Origin: Diphasiastrum complanatum
Lineage: Eukaryota > Streptophyta > Lycopodiopsida > Lycopodiales > Lycopodiaceae
Direction of reading: 5' to 3'
Length of the DNA stretch: 64,000 nucleotides
Assembly (NCBI GenBank): GCA_029204225.1
Contig: CM055097.1
Coordinates: 62,334,950 to 62,398,949, forward strand
In this document: piece after piece, positions 31,192-42,045 of the stretch
Numbering within the stretch: position 1 is the first letter of the stretch
How the letters are laid out: each line of letters opens with the position of its first letter
Position numbers and translations under genes: made by a program
The notes under the pieces: generated by a model
Told to the model about the DNA's origin: nothing
The model's database searches: none
The model's input: the letters and a program-made list of their open reading frames with translations, nothing else

Positions 31192-31569
31192 TTAGCAGTT
31201 CATCATGGTGTGGAAGAATATCAATAAAATTGATATTGATGATAGGTGTATCCAAATCAGGTAATTGGTCGTGATCGATCGGGAGTGGAGAGGTACAATT
31301 ATCCTGATGCTGAGCACAATAATCGGCATTCACACAATCAATGGTAGCTAGACTATGACTCTAGTTTATGATATCAGTAGATTTAACATAGTGACCTTTT
31401 TCTTGTTGGACAGGTATGGCTCAAATACTGAGTTGGTGGTTGAGGATCCTTCGTCATGGATGCGTGCAGGTTTGAGTTTACCCGTTGAATCAATGGTGAC
31501 AGAACTGTCACGATTTTCAAAAAAGACTCAGCCTTTGCTCCAGTCATGAATGACTCGTGCATTGGTGAG

Positions 31570-31911
31570 TCACAGACGACCAAGTAGTAATTCATAAGAA
31601 TAGACATTATTGGGAATATCAAGTACTACGAGATCAACAGAAAACTTGAGACCTCCTAGTTTGATCAGCATGTGCGGAAGGAAACCGATAGGTCGGACCA
31701 CACTTTGATCAGCCATCCAAAGCTGACAAGTGAGTTTGGCTAGCTTGTCTCTCTGATTCCATTCCATCATGAGGGATGTGGAAATGATATTAACCTCGGA
31801 ACCTCCATCAAGTACTGCTAAAACTTCACAGGATTGATGATGGGTACCTGGGATTTTGATGTTGCCTTGATCGCTGAGTGGATTGGTTAGATGTAAGGGC
31901 ATTTCAGGCAA
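31570..31911 (-). pseudogene. Gypsy-J aspartic protease
   Basis: EVLAVLDGGSEVNIIS is the retropepsin active-site loop in the D-G-G-S form, then QLWMADQSVVRPIGFLPHML and FSVDLVVLDIPNN, the beta-strand region with hydrophobic LLG near the end (YELLLGRL). Downstream out of frame (31560-31500) the minus strand reads ARVIHDWSKG. Confidence 0.8.
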
Positions 31912-31971
31912 CTCGTCAGTAGTGGTGGTGGTATTGGATTGGATATGTTGTTTCCACTGGCCAGCATGCTT

Positions 31972-32553
31972 CTAGAGTACATGGAAGGGAAGAGTAATAT
32001 TGGCTTGTAGTAAATCTCCCCAAACTTCGGTACCTTCAAGGGTTTTGCTTTCAAAGGGCTTGTGAGGTACTTTATGGGAAGAGGAAGATTGTTGGTCAGC
32101 ATTGCGGATTTGCTGGCGATACTGATGATGCAGCCAAATTTCTTCAGATGGGTGAGGGTAAACTATCGGGGTTGAATCTTCACTTGGAGGAACAGTCTGC
32201 AATTGAGTTTTGCTGGGTGCAAGTGTAGGGGCTTGGCGTTGGGTTTGTGCCCGAGTTAAGACCCAAGCATGATGTGTTTCGATTGGTAAGGTTTCTACTT
32301 GCACTGAACAGACAGGAGCAGCTGGCTTAGATCGAGATGTGCAGTCCTTCATGTGATGTTCAATACCACAGTTTTCACAAGCTGGAGAAAAGCGGAGTTT
32401 ATCTGGGGAGCGAATACTAGGATGTTTACCTGCACATAAAATATCCTCGTATTGTGGGTAGTTGATGTGCGGCAAAGACAACTTGGTTTGGAATGTAAGC
32501 TTGGGCATTGAGATCCATGGTTTGAGCATTAGAATCATAGGTATAATAAACAA
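31972..32553 (-). pseudogene. Gypsy-J nucleocapsid zinc knuckle region
   Basis: 193 codons: CENCGIEHHMKDC near residues 59-71 is a CCHC knuckle (C-x2-C-x4-H-x4-C). It is followed by a long Pro/Gln/Thr-rich disordered tail. It joins gag to protease. Confidence 0.75.
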
Positions 32554-33134
32554 CCGTTTCAGTAGAGTACGGCGGTTGAGTATTGTCTTTCACATAGTAG
32601 GTGGCCGGATCGATGGTATTCGGATCAAGATAATAGACAACGTTTTGTGGGGCAGGTTGGTTAACGACAAACTGTTGACGAGGGGATGGGAATTGAGTTG
32701 GTGTAGTTGGTCATGGTTGGTAGACCCCTAATCGTGGCATAGGCTGTTGTGGAGGGTAAAAGCGGTAAGCTCAATAGATGGTGGGTCTGGTGGCTGCTGG
32801 GGAAATGGTTTCACAGTTGAGGGCATTCATTAGCAGAGTAATGTTGTAAGCAGATTGGACACCAGACATTTTTCCTTGCTAGAAAGGATTTTTCAGCAAT
32901 ATGTTTCATGGCGATTTGGAAACCGGCAATGAGTTTATCCATATGAGATTGTTGAGCTTTTTGTCAGGTTTCCATGATGTAGAAGTTCAGAAGATTGATC
33001 AATATTGTCAGACTTTGGGTGATTAGGACGGTCCGGATTCTTAGATTTCTTTTCACGATGGTCAAAGTCATCATCGGAACCTTCGTCTTGTATAAAAAAA
33101 AAATTGAATGTCCACCATCAAAGACTATGGTATT

Positions 33135-33716
33135 TTACACTTTCTCATGGATAGCATCGGTCATCACATCTTTAAGTTGATCATAAAAGTCAATTGGTTT
33201 GAGTTCACAACGGATGCTTTTAGGCAATCCAACTAAGAACAGTTTTATGGCCATATGTTCGGTGATATTTTCATCAACACATTCTACTTTGAGACATTTA
33301 AAATGCTGAATGTAGTTTCGAATAGACTCTTCACGACGCATCTTGATGTGGGTAATTTAAATGAATGGGCTCTGAGTCAGTTTGGATGGTTTGAAACGCT
33401 TGATGAGAGCGTCCTTGAGGGTGGTCCAAGAAGCAAGATCAGGAGCTTCAAGATTCAAGTACCATTCCTTGGCGGTTCCATAAAGTACCATAGGAAATAG
33501 GCGTAGCTTTTCAGTTTTAGAGGTATCTCCATAAAAACGGCATGCATTATCAAAGTCTTGGATAAATCGGACTGGGTCAGATTCTCCATTGTACTTTGGT
33601 GCATCGATACGTGGAATTCTTCGTTCTAGTCGTGGAGGAGCCGGATTAGAAGATTCAGCACAATCACGAGACATGATGTAGAATACAGATGAGCAGGTCA
33701 GTACTGTACTTGGCAA
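33135..33716 (-). pseudogene. Gypsy-J gag capsid region
   Basis: Two frames. 33357-33716: PRIDAPKYNGESDPVRFIQD and LFPMVLYGTAKEWYLNLEAP, SWTTLKDALIKRF, the 'retrotransposon gag' core (W-L pattern). 33135-33341: ESIRNYIQHFKCLKVEC and AIKLFLVGLPKSIRCEL. The likely start is MSRDCAESSNP at 33674-33672. Confidence 0.8.
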
Positions 33717-34500
33717 AAAGGTAGTTTGTTTGCAGAATTGATAGTGTAGGACAAAAAACTGGTCTTTTTGGTCGTGATAGAATTTGCGGACAGGCTGAAT
33801 AATCGTGGAGAGACAGATAAATCTAACTGTAATACTCCTGAAATTTGACAGAGAGTTCTGAATGTCAGAATAGTGATTTATTTAGATTTTCTGGAAAAAA
33901 ACTGTAGTTTTAGAATTCACGGGTAGGACAGGAAAATCGTACTCTTTGAGAACGAATTCTGAGGCTTGATGGCGAATTCTATCAGAGAGTTGTGACTGGA
34001 AGATAGGGAATATGGAAAAAATGTGATTTTTTGAGAGTAAACAAGCAAAATCTCTGAGATAGAATTCGTGGGGCTGTTGGAGGACTGATTTTGATGAGAT
34101 CTATCCTCAGTGAAGCCGGTGAATTCTAGGACAAATATTTGGGTGAGAAATAAGGGATTTCACAGTATATCAGGCTGTTTTCTCAAAATTTGACCGTGGT
34201 CAGAATTCGTGGAGGTGATAAAATGAAAGATCAGGGTCTGTTAGGGCTGCAGACAGGCTGGCGAATTCTGATTTACCTGTCTGGTTTTGAAAAAGGTCAC
34301 TTGGGTCACGTCTTTTGAAGAAAATGCCCAAGTTGACTCCTTTGTTGCTTCCCCCCGGTTTGAGAAGGTGTCTGCAGCTCGTGTAGGACCTGAAGAGACG
34401 ACACGTGTTGTTTGTTGGTAGATAGAGACAGGCAAACAAGCAAACATACAACATAGAAGCAAAAAAAAAAAAAAAAAGCTAGGTAAAAAAAGTACTTCAA
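33717..34500 (-). other. Gypsy-J leader
   Basis: No supported coding region. Contains GAATTC-rich repeated phrases (GAATTCTGA, GAATTCGTGG) and an A18 tract at 34460-34477. Confidence 0.5.
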
Positions 34501-34518
34501 AAGCGGCAACGGTGCCAA
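34501..34518 (-). promoter_or_regulatory. Gypsy-J primer binding site
   Basis: Minus strand TTGGCACCGTTGCCGCTT directly after the LTR end. It resembles the TGGCGCCGTTGCCGGGG sites of plant Athila/Tat-type Gypsy elements (Asp/Arg-tRNA type), with changes. Which tRNA fits best is not settled. Confidence 0.65.
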
Positions 34519-35322
34519 TGTTGAAAGTATTTCTAGTTTACGTGATGGTTAGATCAACTTACGGGTGTAGTATAGGGATGTAGAGATTCGTCCACTTTTT
34601 AAGTTTCTACAACAAGCTTCAACAGAATACGGAAAGAATCAACAGGAATGAGAACACTAAGGCTTACCCAACTAGTGCCCGTAACAAAAATAAAGCTAAT
34701 TAATGACAACAATAAAATTCCTTGCCAAGGCAAACCCAACTAGCAAGATTACTAAATCTTATGTAACACCCAAAGGGAGATAATAAGAATTGCGGCTAAA
34801 CTAAGCAATTAACACTTAAAACCATGCCACAATTAAAGGCCAATGAAAGGAGGCAAAAGGAGGCCGGAGCACCTTCCCTCAAGCTATGCACCTTCCAATG
34901 GGAACACAATGAAATGCAAGATAATCACAATAGTAATTTTGCCTTAATCACAAAGTGTTGTTTACAATGCAAATACCTCTCCTTTTATGACAAGGAGGGT
35001 CTTCCATAAGTGTCTACTAACTTATGGGACTAATATGTTTCTAGCCTTTCTAGAACTTCTAACTTAGGATTTAGAACTTCAAAGTTCTTAACTTAGGAAA
35101 ACTTAAGATAAAATATTTCTAATCTTAAGTTTCCTAAGTCTAAGTTCTAAATCTAAGTTTAAGCTATTATATTATTATTTAAGCTTCTACTCATGGACTT
35201 ACAAAACACATGCCATGGTTGAAGTTTATTGACAGATACTCATACGTGGTCTTACAAAACACATGCCACGGAGTTTTATTTATTTCTTTTTTATTTTATC
35301 TGTGTTAGCACAATTGCTAACA
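34519..35322 (-). repeat. Gypsy-J 5' LTR (804 bp)
   Basis: On the minus strand it starts TGTTAGCAATTG and ends TTTCAACA; TG...CA ends. The first 20 bases form a perfect hairpin (TGTTAGCA-ATTG-TGCTAACA). Related to LTR copies at 15963 and 17999. It is flanked on the right by Copia-H gag. Confidence 0.85.
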
Positions 35323-35905
35323 ATGCATCTTCACAATCAGTTACAATCCATACGATGGGATGGCAACCAGTTAGACCAGCATGTTGAGAAGATCAGAACG
35401 ATCTTCGCTCAACTCGCTGCATCAGTATAGGAGCCCCAGGTCCCAGCACCACAACAGCTGATGTACTTCATGAAGTATCTACCTACATCCTATCAGCCAT
35501 TGAGAATGCTCATATTGAGTCTACCAAATATGACATTCGACAAAGCAATCAGTCTGGTCGTTGATGAGAGACTGATGAGGGACGAAAGAGAAGGAAGCAG
35601 TGATCAAGAAAATGTCCTCTTCACGAAAGGAAGAAAAAAAAACAAGAACAAACCCAGATTCGACAAGACGAAGTCAAACCAGGCCATACAGCCAACAAAT
35701 GCTAGTTCAATCCAACAATACCTTGCATGCACTGCAAGAAGAAGGGGCACTCTACATACGATTGTAGATTCAACCCAAAAAGAAAGAACAAGACTGAGAT
35801 AGCAAATGTTGTAGAGTCATCCAAGGATGCAGATAGAGGTGATGAAGCCTTCACAATATTTGATGAAGCTTCAACGGGTAGATGAAGAAAGTACAGGGTG
35901 GATGT
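35323..35905 (+). pseudogene. Copia-H gag fragment
   Basis: Reads QLQSIRWDGNQLDQHVEKIR, a TAG, then QQLMYFMKYLPTSYQPLRML and FDKAISLVVDERLMRDE (open piece 35461-35802), a Lys/Asn-rich basic part, and in the next frame PGHTIADCRFNPKRKN, the second half of a zinc knuckle. UBN2-type Copia gag without its N-terminus, which the Gypsy-J LTR cuts off. The element resumes at 39731, with the protease missing. Confidence 0.78.
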
Positions 35906-35911
35906 GCTGTC

Positions 35912-36131
35912 TGTAGGAGATCATGGGTGGCTGCAGTCGTCGTCCAGTATGTTCGCGAAGCTGCATGAGCGTGAAGAGGGTGTGACGTCAGCCTTTGTTT
36001 TTCGTCTTTTCATCGCCTGTGAGAATTTGCATGTGAATATGCAGGCTATGCGACAACGCGAGTAAATATGCAGCATGAATGGAGGCAGATTAAAAATGAG
36101 ATTTAGGTGACTAGAGGAAATAAATCCAACA
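35912..36131 (-). repeat. Copia-K2 3' LTR (220 bp)
   Basis: On the minus strand it starts TGTTGGATTT right after AAGAGGGGG and ends ATCTCCTACA. The ends TGTTGGA/TCCTACA are near-perfect inverted repeats. Unusually short for the Copia LTRs of this window. Assigned from one copy, so the inner end is a judgement. Confidence 0.65.
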
Positions 36132-36140
36132 CCCCCTCTT
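36132..36140 (-). promoter_or_regulatory. Copia-K2 polypurine tract
   Basis: Minus strand AAGAGGGGG immediately before the LTR. Confidence 0.75.
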
Positions 36141-36167
36141 AATCTGGATCCGTGAATGCCTTGAGCT

Positions 36168-36781
36168 TCAGACTAAGCAATGCACAAAATTTGTTGTGTG
36201 CATTAACACTGAGTGTGCATCACAAAATAAAATTGTAGGGCTATACTGATTCAAATTAACATCTGACAGTAAATTTTTCAACCAGATTGTCGCTTCCTTA
36301 ATAGATTGAGAAACATCAATGTATTCTGCTCCTGTAGAAGAAAGTGCAACATAAGTTTGCTTACGACTGTTCCATGAGATAGGACCGCCGTTGAAGAAGA
36401 ATGTAAATCCAGATGTGGATTTACGATTGTCTACATCTCCTCCCCAGCTTGCATCAGAATAACCACTGAGCTGATGAAGATTGTCGTTTCTAACATCTTC
36501 ATAGCAGATGCACTGCTCCATGGTAGCTCGAATATATCTCATGACTCGTATGAGAGCCTTCCAATGGGTAATGCTAGGAGAGCCATGTATTGGCTGAGTG
36601 AGCTTACAACAAAAGAGATATCAGGTCTTGTACAGACCATTGCGTATATGAGAGATCCTAGTATAGATCGATAAGGGTACAATCTCATTTGCTCCACTTC
36701 CTGCTTGGTCTGGGGACATTGGTCCTTTGACAGCTGTAGGCCTGGATCCATTGGTGAGTGAGCTAATTTACAATTCATCAA
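36168..36781 (-). pseudogene. Copia-K2 RNase H and RT end
   Basis: 36539-36781: MNCKLAHSPMDPGLQLSKDQ and YRSILGSLIYAMVCTRPDIS. 36168-36542: YIRATMEQCICYEDV, HQLSGYSDASWGGDVDNRKS with the RNase H Asp, SWNSRKQTYVALSSTGAEYI where STEAEY has become STGAEY (one catalytic Glu lost), then TTNFVH. The two frames overlap by a shift near 36540. Confidence 0.85.
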
Positions 36782-37740
36782 ATTGTATCCGTTAAGAACA
36801 TTGTGAAGATACCTTTGTTGAGTGATGTAAATTAGTCAAATTGTTCTGTCTCTGTGAATTTGAATTCCCAGACAAAAGAGCTTCGTCCAGATCAGTCATG
36901 TCGAACTCTGATAATGAAGGACTGATGTACTAACTTGGAATAGACGTTGCAATCAGCAGTGCTTGGTTTGAATCCTTGTTTGATGAGGAATGTGTTGATT
37001 ATCTGAAACCAAGCTCTGGCAGACTATTTCAAGTCATACAGTGCTTTGTGGAGTTTATAGACATGATTTTTCATACCTTCCAGAACGTATCCTTCGGGCT
37101 GGATCATGTAGGTATCTTCTTGTATCACTCCATTCAGATAGGCTGTTTGTACATTGAGTTAATGCACTTCAAGGTCAATAGCTGCAACATAAGAAAAGAG
37201 CATTCGGATCGACGAATGTTTGATGACTGGACTAAAAGTCTCACTGTAGTCGACATTCGGAATCTGGGTGAATCCTCGTGCTACCAGTCTTGCCTTCCTT
37301 TGGTCAATTGCTCCGTTGGCATTGTATTTGATCTTAAAGACCCATTTGCAATCAATGATATTGCAGCCAATAGGAGCTTCGACTAATGACCATGTCTGGT
37401 TCTTGATCAGAGAGGAATACTCTTTGTCCATAGCTTCTCTCCACAGATCAGAGTCTGGTTGGCTGAGTACCTCTTCGACAGTCGTTGGTTCCTGTATCAA
37501 GAGACAAGTAGACTCAAGAGTATACCTTGTGGGCTGTGTGCGCACTCGACTTGATCTTCTGGGAGGATTCGACTGAAGAACCGCCCCTGGTATTTGTTGC
37601 TGGGTAGCAGCAACATCTTCGTCTGATTCGTTGTCTCGAAGTGGGTCGACAATAGACACACCTGAGCCAGAAGCTCGGACTGCCGTGTCATCGGCAGGTG
37701 ATGCACCAAATCTGATGGGGAAAGGATCTAATGCTCTGAT
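36782..37740 (-). pseudogene. Copia-K2 RT, N-terminal and middle part
   Basis: 37159-37770 reads PPRRSSRVRTQPTRYTLES, LWREAMDKEYSSLIKNQTWS, IDCKWVFKIKYNANGAIDQR and KARLVARGFTQIPNVDYSET. The first ~10 codons of that frame lie in the neighbouring LTR. From 37150 down to 36840 the frame decays, including the YVDD region, which is partly deleted near 36910-36930. Same family as 21126-22104. Confidence 0.85.
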
Positions 37741-38380
37741 ATTAAAATTTTCAAGTGCCAACCTTAGCATTCAAACATCTAATCCATTCATTAAACATCA
37801 AATTACAATGGAAATGCAAGAAATCAAGAAACTAGTCAAAAAATCAAGAAGATAGCTAAAAGTAACAAAACTTCACCAAATTAGGCAAAGTAAGGTATAT
37901 TTATTCATGATTATTGATCATTCACAAGATAGGGCCTGATTCTAGAGCATGATCATAGCTCTCATGTGATTTTAGGCACATGAACCACTTTCTTCATCAA
38001 GAAGCTCCAAGATCTCTTAAAACTCAAAATTACAAAATGAACAATAGCCTCCAAATTTAGCACGACCTCAGATATTTATAGTGGTCATTTGTGCTTGTAC
38101 TATAAGTTTGGGACTAATTTAATTAAATTGGGCCTTATAATCATTATCACAATTCTGCTATTCTCAATTATAGCGAGGTTGTTTGAACCACTTTATTAAT
38201 TGTCCTATTGACTAGCTCCATGGCTATATTTGACAGTTCATTATAAGCTCGTGGGCTAATTACATTGGTCTTCCAGTTGCCTATGCTTGTTCCCTCTACT
38301 TGTTGATCACGATCCTGCCTCTGATTGGACTCCCTCTTAGGCTTAAATTGTTTCTTTGATTTTTCTTTGTTGCCGTAGAG
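37741..38380 (-). repeat. LTR-like repeat with primer-site remnant, inside the K block
   Basis: On the minus strand it ends ...AAAATTTTAA followed by TATCAGAGC (37726-37734), a Met-tRNA site remnant. A TATTTATAGTGG box lies near 38070 on the plus strand. No coding. It joins Copia-K1 gag to Copia-K2 pol. It resembles the repeats at 20491 and 28130 in wording (GCATGATCATAG, AAGCTCCAAGATCTC). Confidence 0.5.
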
Positions 38381-38383
38381 GGC

Positions 38384-38995
38384 CTAGTCAGAACCATCTT
38401 TGTAATCAAGATGTTCTCTGGCCTCGACTTTCTCTCGAATATTGACAATTGCCTTTTTGAGGTTCATGGCAAGATCTTTCACGAGCAGCGTTCTTGTCGT
38501 CTGGAATGATCTGGGTAATGCTCTCAACATGTACGTGAGCTGGTTCTCAGTTGACACTGCATTCTCTGCTCCATAGTTATGTAGTGATAGAAACAGATCC
38601 TTCATCTTTGTCACAAAAGAAGTGAGGTCTTTTCCATCCCACTGTAGATTGGTCAACTGATCTTTCAGCATCATGATTTGACTTCTTGACTTCGTCTAAA
38701 ATTTGGTGAGCAATGCATCCCACATCTCCTTAGCTTTGGAGAGTGTAGCCAGGTCAAGTGTGAGACTATTTTCGATGGAAGATGATAGCAAGGCTACTGC
38801 CTTGTCATTTTTCTCCCTCCATTCGCGTAGCTCCTTGCGTGATGTTGTAGGCATTTCTTCTGTGCCATCCACCCAGGGGAAGAGTCCTTCACCCTTGAGT
38901 ATCAGTGATGTCTTAACTTTCCAAGCTAGAAAGTTAGATCCTGAAGAATCAAGTACTATGCAGATCTTGCTCTGCATGCTGCTGATTGAAGCCAT
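38384..38995 (-). pseudogene. Copia-K1 gag
   Basis: Two frames. 38696-38995 starts MASISSMQSKICIVLD and includes NFLAWKVKTSLILKGEG, EKNDKAVALLSSSIENSL and KEMWDALLTKF. 38384-38674 continues LKDQLTNLQWDGKDLTSFVT and ENQLTYMLRALPRSFQTTRT. This is a standard UBN2/DUF4219-type Copia gag with one frameshift at ~38690. The ATG follows the primer sites by ~80 nt. Zinc knuckle and pol of this copy are missing. Confidence 0.85.
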
Positions 38996-39073
38996 TGTTT
39001 CTTGAGTCTGTTTTCTCGTTGATGGTTGTTTGTTTGAAGCTTCTTGGCTATGTCAGAATATGACAGGATGACC

Positions 39074-39115
39074 TGCTCTGATACCACTGATGAGTGTGAT
39101 ACGCTCTAATACCAC
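39074..39115 (-). promoter_or_regulatory. Copia-K1 primer binding site, duplicated
   Basis: Two Met-tRNA type sites lie 28 bp apart: GTGGTATTAGAGC next to the LTR (39103-39115) and GTGGTATCAGAGC (39074-39086). The inner one matches the consensus; the LTR-adjacent one has one change. Confidence 0.85.
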
Positions 39116-39730
39116 TGAAGGGGATGATGGATTTTGCAGTCGCTAAAACTGTCGCGACAACCACGATCCTCTTGCGACTCGGATGGAGTTCAGATGCGAT
39201 CGCTGGACATTGCCAGCTGAATCACTCCTACAATCCTCTAGAACGTAGTCAGGCACTACTGATCTACATTTATAAAATTAATGCAGCATTCAACAACCAA
39301 GGTGCAGAATTCAAATGAACTAGAAAAAACTCAGACACGCGATTAACAACAGACGCATTCGCATTCTTTGGAACGTGGAGGGTAGGTGAAGGTTTCATTT
39401 CCGTCGTTGGTTTTCGTTTCCATCGTTGGTTCCATTTCCGTCATTGGTTTCAGTTTGGTCATTTGCCTTCTCTCTTACTGGACCGCAAAAGATTCTCGTG
39501 CCAGATCGCAAAAGATTCTCGTTCGTGAATCTTCGTGTTCGCGAACCGTTCGTCTTCGTCTCCCTTGACTTTTGTGTTCACGAACTGTTCGTCTTCGTTT
39601 CCTTTGACTTTCGTATTCGCGAAACTTTTCATGCTTTGTGTCTCCTGACTTTCGTGTTCGCGAACATCTTCGTCAGACTGAGGGTTGAAAGCTAGCAAGG
39701 CTTTGTAGTTAGAAACAATTTGTTTCTTCA
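39116..39730 (-). repeat. Copia-K1 5' LTR (615 bp)
   Basis: Minus strand starts TGAAGAAACAAATTG and ends ATCCCCTTCA; the ends TGAAG/CTTCA are inverted repeats. Related to the LTR at 18954-19759. Contains a ~40-bp minisatellite (39532-39675) and three short GTTGGTTTTCG-like repeats (39401-39460). Confidence 0.85.
39532..39675 (+). repeat. ~39-41-bp minisatellite inside the K1 LTR
   Basis: Units start TTCGTGTTCGCGAAC (39532, 39571, 39610, 39651) and contain GTTCGTCTTCGT and CTTGACT. Each carries or nearly carries the palindrome TTCGCGAA. Confidence 0.85.
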
Positions 39731-41245
39731 CATGACAAATCTGCTATCAGTTTCCAAGATGGCAGATCTTGGAATTCAAGTTTTGTTTGATGGCAATACA
39801 TGCCACATGATCGAGAAAACTACAAACAAATTGCTGATAGTTGGATGCAGAGAAGGAAATCTCTACCAAGCCAAGATAATCAGCAACTCTAATAGCATAT
39901 TAAATGCATCAGAGAATGAAGATCAGCTTGGCACAGAAGAATGTATCATCTGAACATGAGGAGCCTATATGACATGTGTAAGAAAGACATAATCGCAGGT
40001 CTAAAGATATCAAGGCCCGATACTGAGTTCTACAAAGCCTGTCAGAAAGGCAAATAACATCGAAATCCATTCACACATAAGGGAAGAAGAACCAAAGAAG
40101 TCATATGTCCATTCATATGTCTGTGGACCGATGAAAATGGATTCGCTCTCAGGATCGACGTATTTCCTGATGTTCATAGATGACTGTAACCAGATGACTA
40201 CGATCTACTACCTAAAGAAGAAATCTGAAGTGTTTGATTCCTTCAAGAAGTTCGTGGCATTTGCAGAGCGACACACCTCAAAGAATATTCAGATCATCAG
40301 ATCTGCCAATGGAGGTGAGTACAATAGCAAAGAGTTTTCAAAATTCTGCCAAGAACAAAGGATCGAAGCATCAGTACACTCCTGTGTACACACCAGAATA
40401 TAATGATGTCACGGAAAGAAGAAATAGGATGCTAGTCAAAGGAGTCAGATGCATGATGGCACAGACTCAATTGCCAAGTCAATTCTGGGCTGAGGCAATA
40501 GCTGCAACTAAACACCTACAAAATAGATCAATAATGACAGCGTTGGAAGATAAGACACCGTACGAGATGTGGACAGGTGGAAAGCCTGATCTATCATACG
40601 TACGTGTGTTTGGATGTGCAACATACAAGCACATTCCAAAAGAAAAGAGAAGCAAGCTCGATGATAAATCAGAGCAAACAATCATGATCGGGTACTCGAA
40701 CAGAACACAAATGTACAGGCTCTACAACCCAATCAGGAAAATGGTTGTTTCGAAGTTCGACGAGTCCACATTCCCTGGACTAAAAGATGAAAGAGACTAT
40801 GAGATCTTCACACTGCTGCCAATTCAAGAGGGAGATCGATGACAAACCTCAAATCAGAATATTGAGCCACAAACTCCAAAGTAGTGAGAAGCAGAAGATC
40901 AACCCCATGAACAAGAAACGTTTGAGCTGCGACGAAACGAACCTAGAAGGTCAACAAGACAAAGAAGACCTCCAAACCGTTACATTGACAATGTTCAGTG
41001 GAGCGAAGACACGCAATTCGAGTACTACAGTTTCACTGAAGAGCCAACAACATATCAAGAAGCTGTCCAGAGTCCAAAGGGAGAATTCTGGAAGCAAGCA
41101 ATGTCAGAGGAGATTGAGTCAATGAGGCAAAACGAGGCATGGACACTAGAGCCACTGCTAGAAAACAAAAAGATCGTCGACTGCAAGTGAGTATATAAAA
41201 TGAAAATGAAATCAGATGGCACCGTTGGCCGTTACAACATGCACT
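39731..41245 (+). pseudogene. Copia-H integrase and RT start
   Basis: 39731-39953: MTNLLSVSKMADLGIQVLFD and GCREGNLYQAKI (pre-integrase). 39990-40120: decayed zinc module. 40131-40842 in two frames: GSTYFLMFIDDCNQMTTIYY (first Asp), IIRSANGGEYNSKEF (the second catalytic Asp has become Ala, SAN for SDN), DVTERRNRMLVKGVRCMMAQ (Glu kept), KTPYEMWTGGKPDLSYVRVF. 41100-41220: EEIESMRQNEAWTLEPLLEN and the start of RT (IVDCK, then TGA where TGG is expected). It stops at 41245 at another element. It continues the gag at 35323-35905 in type and orientation. Confidence 0.83.
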
Positions 41246-42045
41246 ACTCCATATGTCTCAATTAGAGTGTCTGGGCCCTCTCAAGTTTACTAGTCACCAA
41301 CAGGCTAACTGAGAGCAGATTCTTGGTTAGATTTGGAACATGGAGAACATTGGACAACAACTTGACTTCACCTCTTTTAAATTCAACTCTAACTCTTCCT
41401 TCACCTTCGATTGAATGTGATGAGTTGTCTCCAAGTTGCACAACTCAAGAGTGGGTGACCGACTTGTAGTCTTTGAACCAGTAGCGATGGTGAGTCATGT
41501 GTTGAGTTGCTCCGGAGTCTAGATACCCGGAATCGATGTCATGTTGTTCTTCGGCTTTGGTCATCAAAGCTGCTTCATCTTCTTCTTCTTCTTGTTGCTG
41601 ATTTGAGTGACTGGCTGTAACACTATGTGCTTGTTGTCGGAACTGCTTCTTCTTTTCATTGTTGTACTTCAAAGTTCGGCAGTCCTTGATTTCGTGACCA
41701 GTCTTCTTACAATATCTGCAAAATAGTTTCTACGCTGGTTGGAATGATGAAGAGCTTGAATTCGATCCTAAACCGAAATTCGGTCCAGACTGCATGTTGC
41801 TCTTCTTGTCAGTAGAGCCTGACTTTGTAGATCTCTTGGATCTAGACTTTTGATTTTTTTAATATAGAGCTTGAGGATCCGATCCTGAGCTTGAGAAGGA
41901 TGCTGATCTTTTGATCTCCTCTTGTAGGAGCAGCGAGCGAAATTACTCTAGATAGAGTGAGGTGCCCCTAGGTAGAAATTGCCATTACCCAATTTTCGTA
42001 GGCTTCAGGTAGACTCTCGATAATAGAGTCTGCGTCAGACATTTT
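41246..42045 (-). pseudogene. Copia-L gag end and protease fragment
   Basis: Minus strand from 42042: SDADSIIESLPEAYENWVMA (gag), a stop, then near 41710 the zinc knuckle CRYCKKTGHEIKDC. The open piece 41445-41672 has LDSGATQHMTHHRYWFKDYK (protease active site DSGA). Beyond its stop it reads VQLGDNSSHSIEGEGRV and LHVPNLTKNLLSVS to about 41275. Both ends are truncated. A different Copia family from A/D and K. Confidence 0.82.

Larger units (their letters stand above)
28730..35322 (-). mobile_element. Gypsy-J: Ty3/Gypsy element, 3' truncated
   Basis: Minus-strand order: 5' LTR (34519-35322), primer site, leader, gag, zinc knuckle, protease, RT, RNase H, start of integrase. It then stops at ~28730; the integrase core and 3' LTR are absent. 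No chromodomain is visible. The primer site TGGCACCGTTGCCG and the long gag-protease spacer differ from the chromoviral Gypsy-M/N/P, so it is a separate lineage. All frames are broken. Confidence 0.9.

Noticed and set aside
34200-34518. Three overlapping 70-84-codon frames with a hydrophobic stretch
   Set aside because: They fall in the Gypsy-J leader; the Phe/Leu run is the translated A18 tract.
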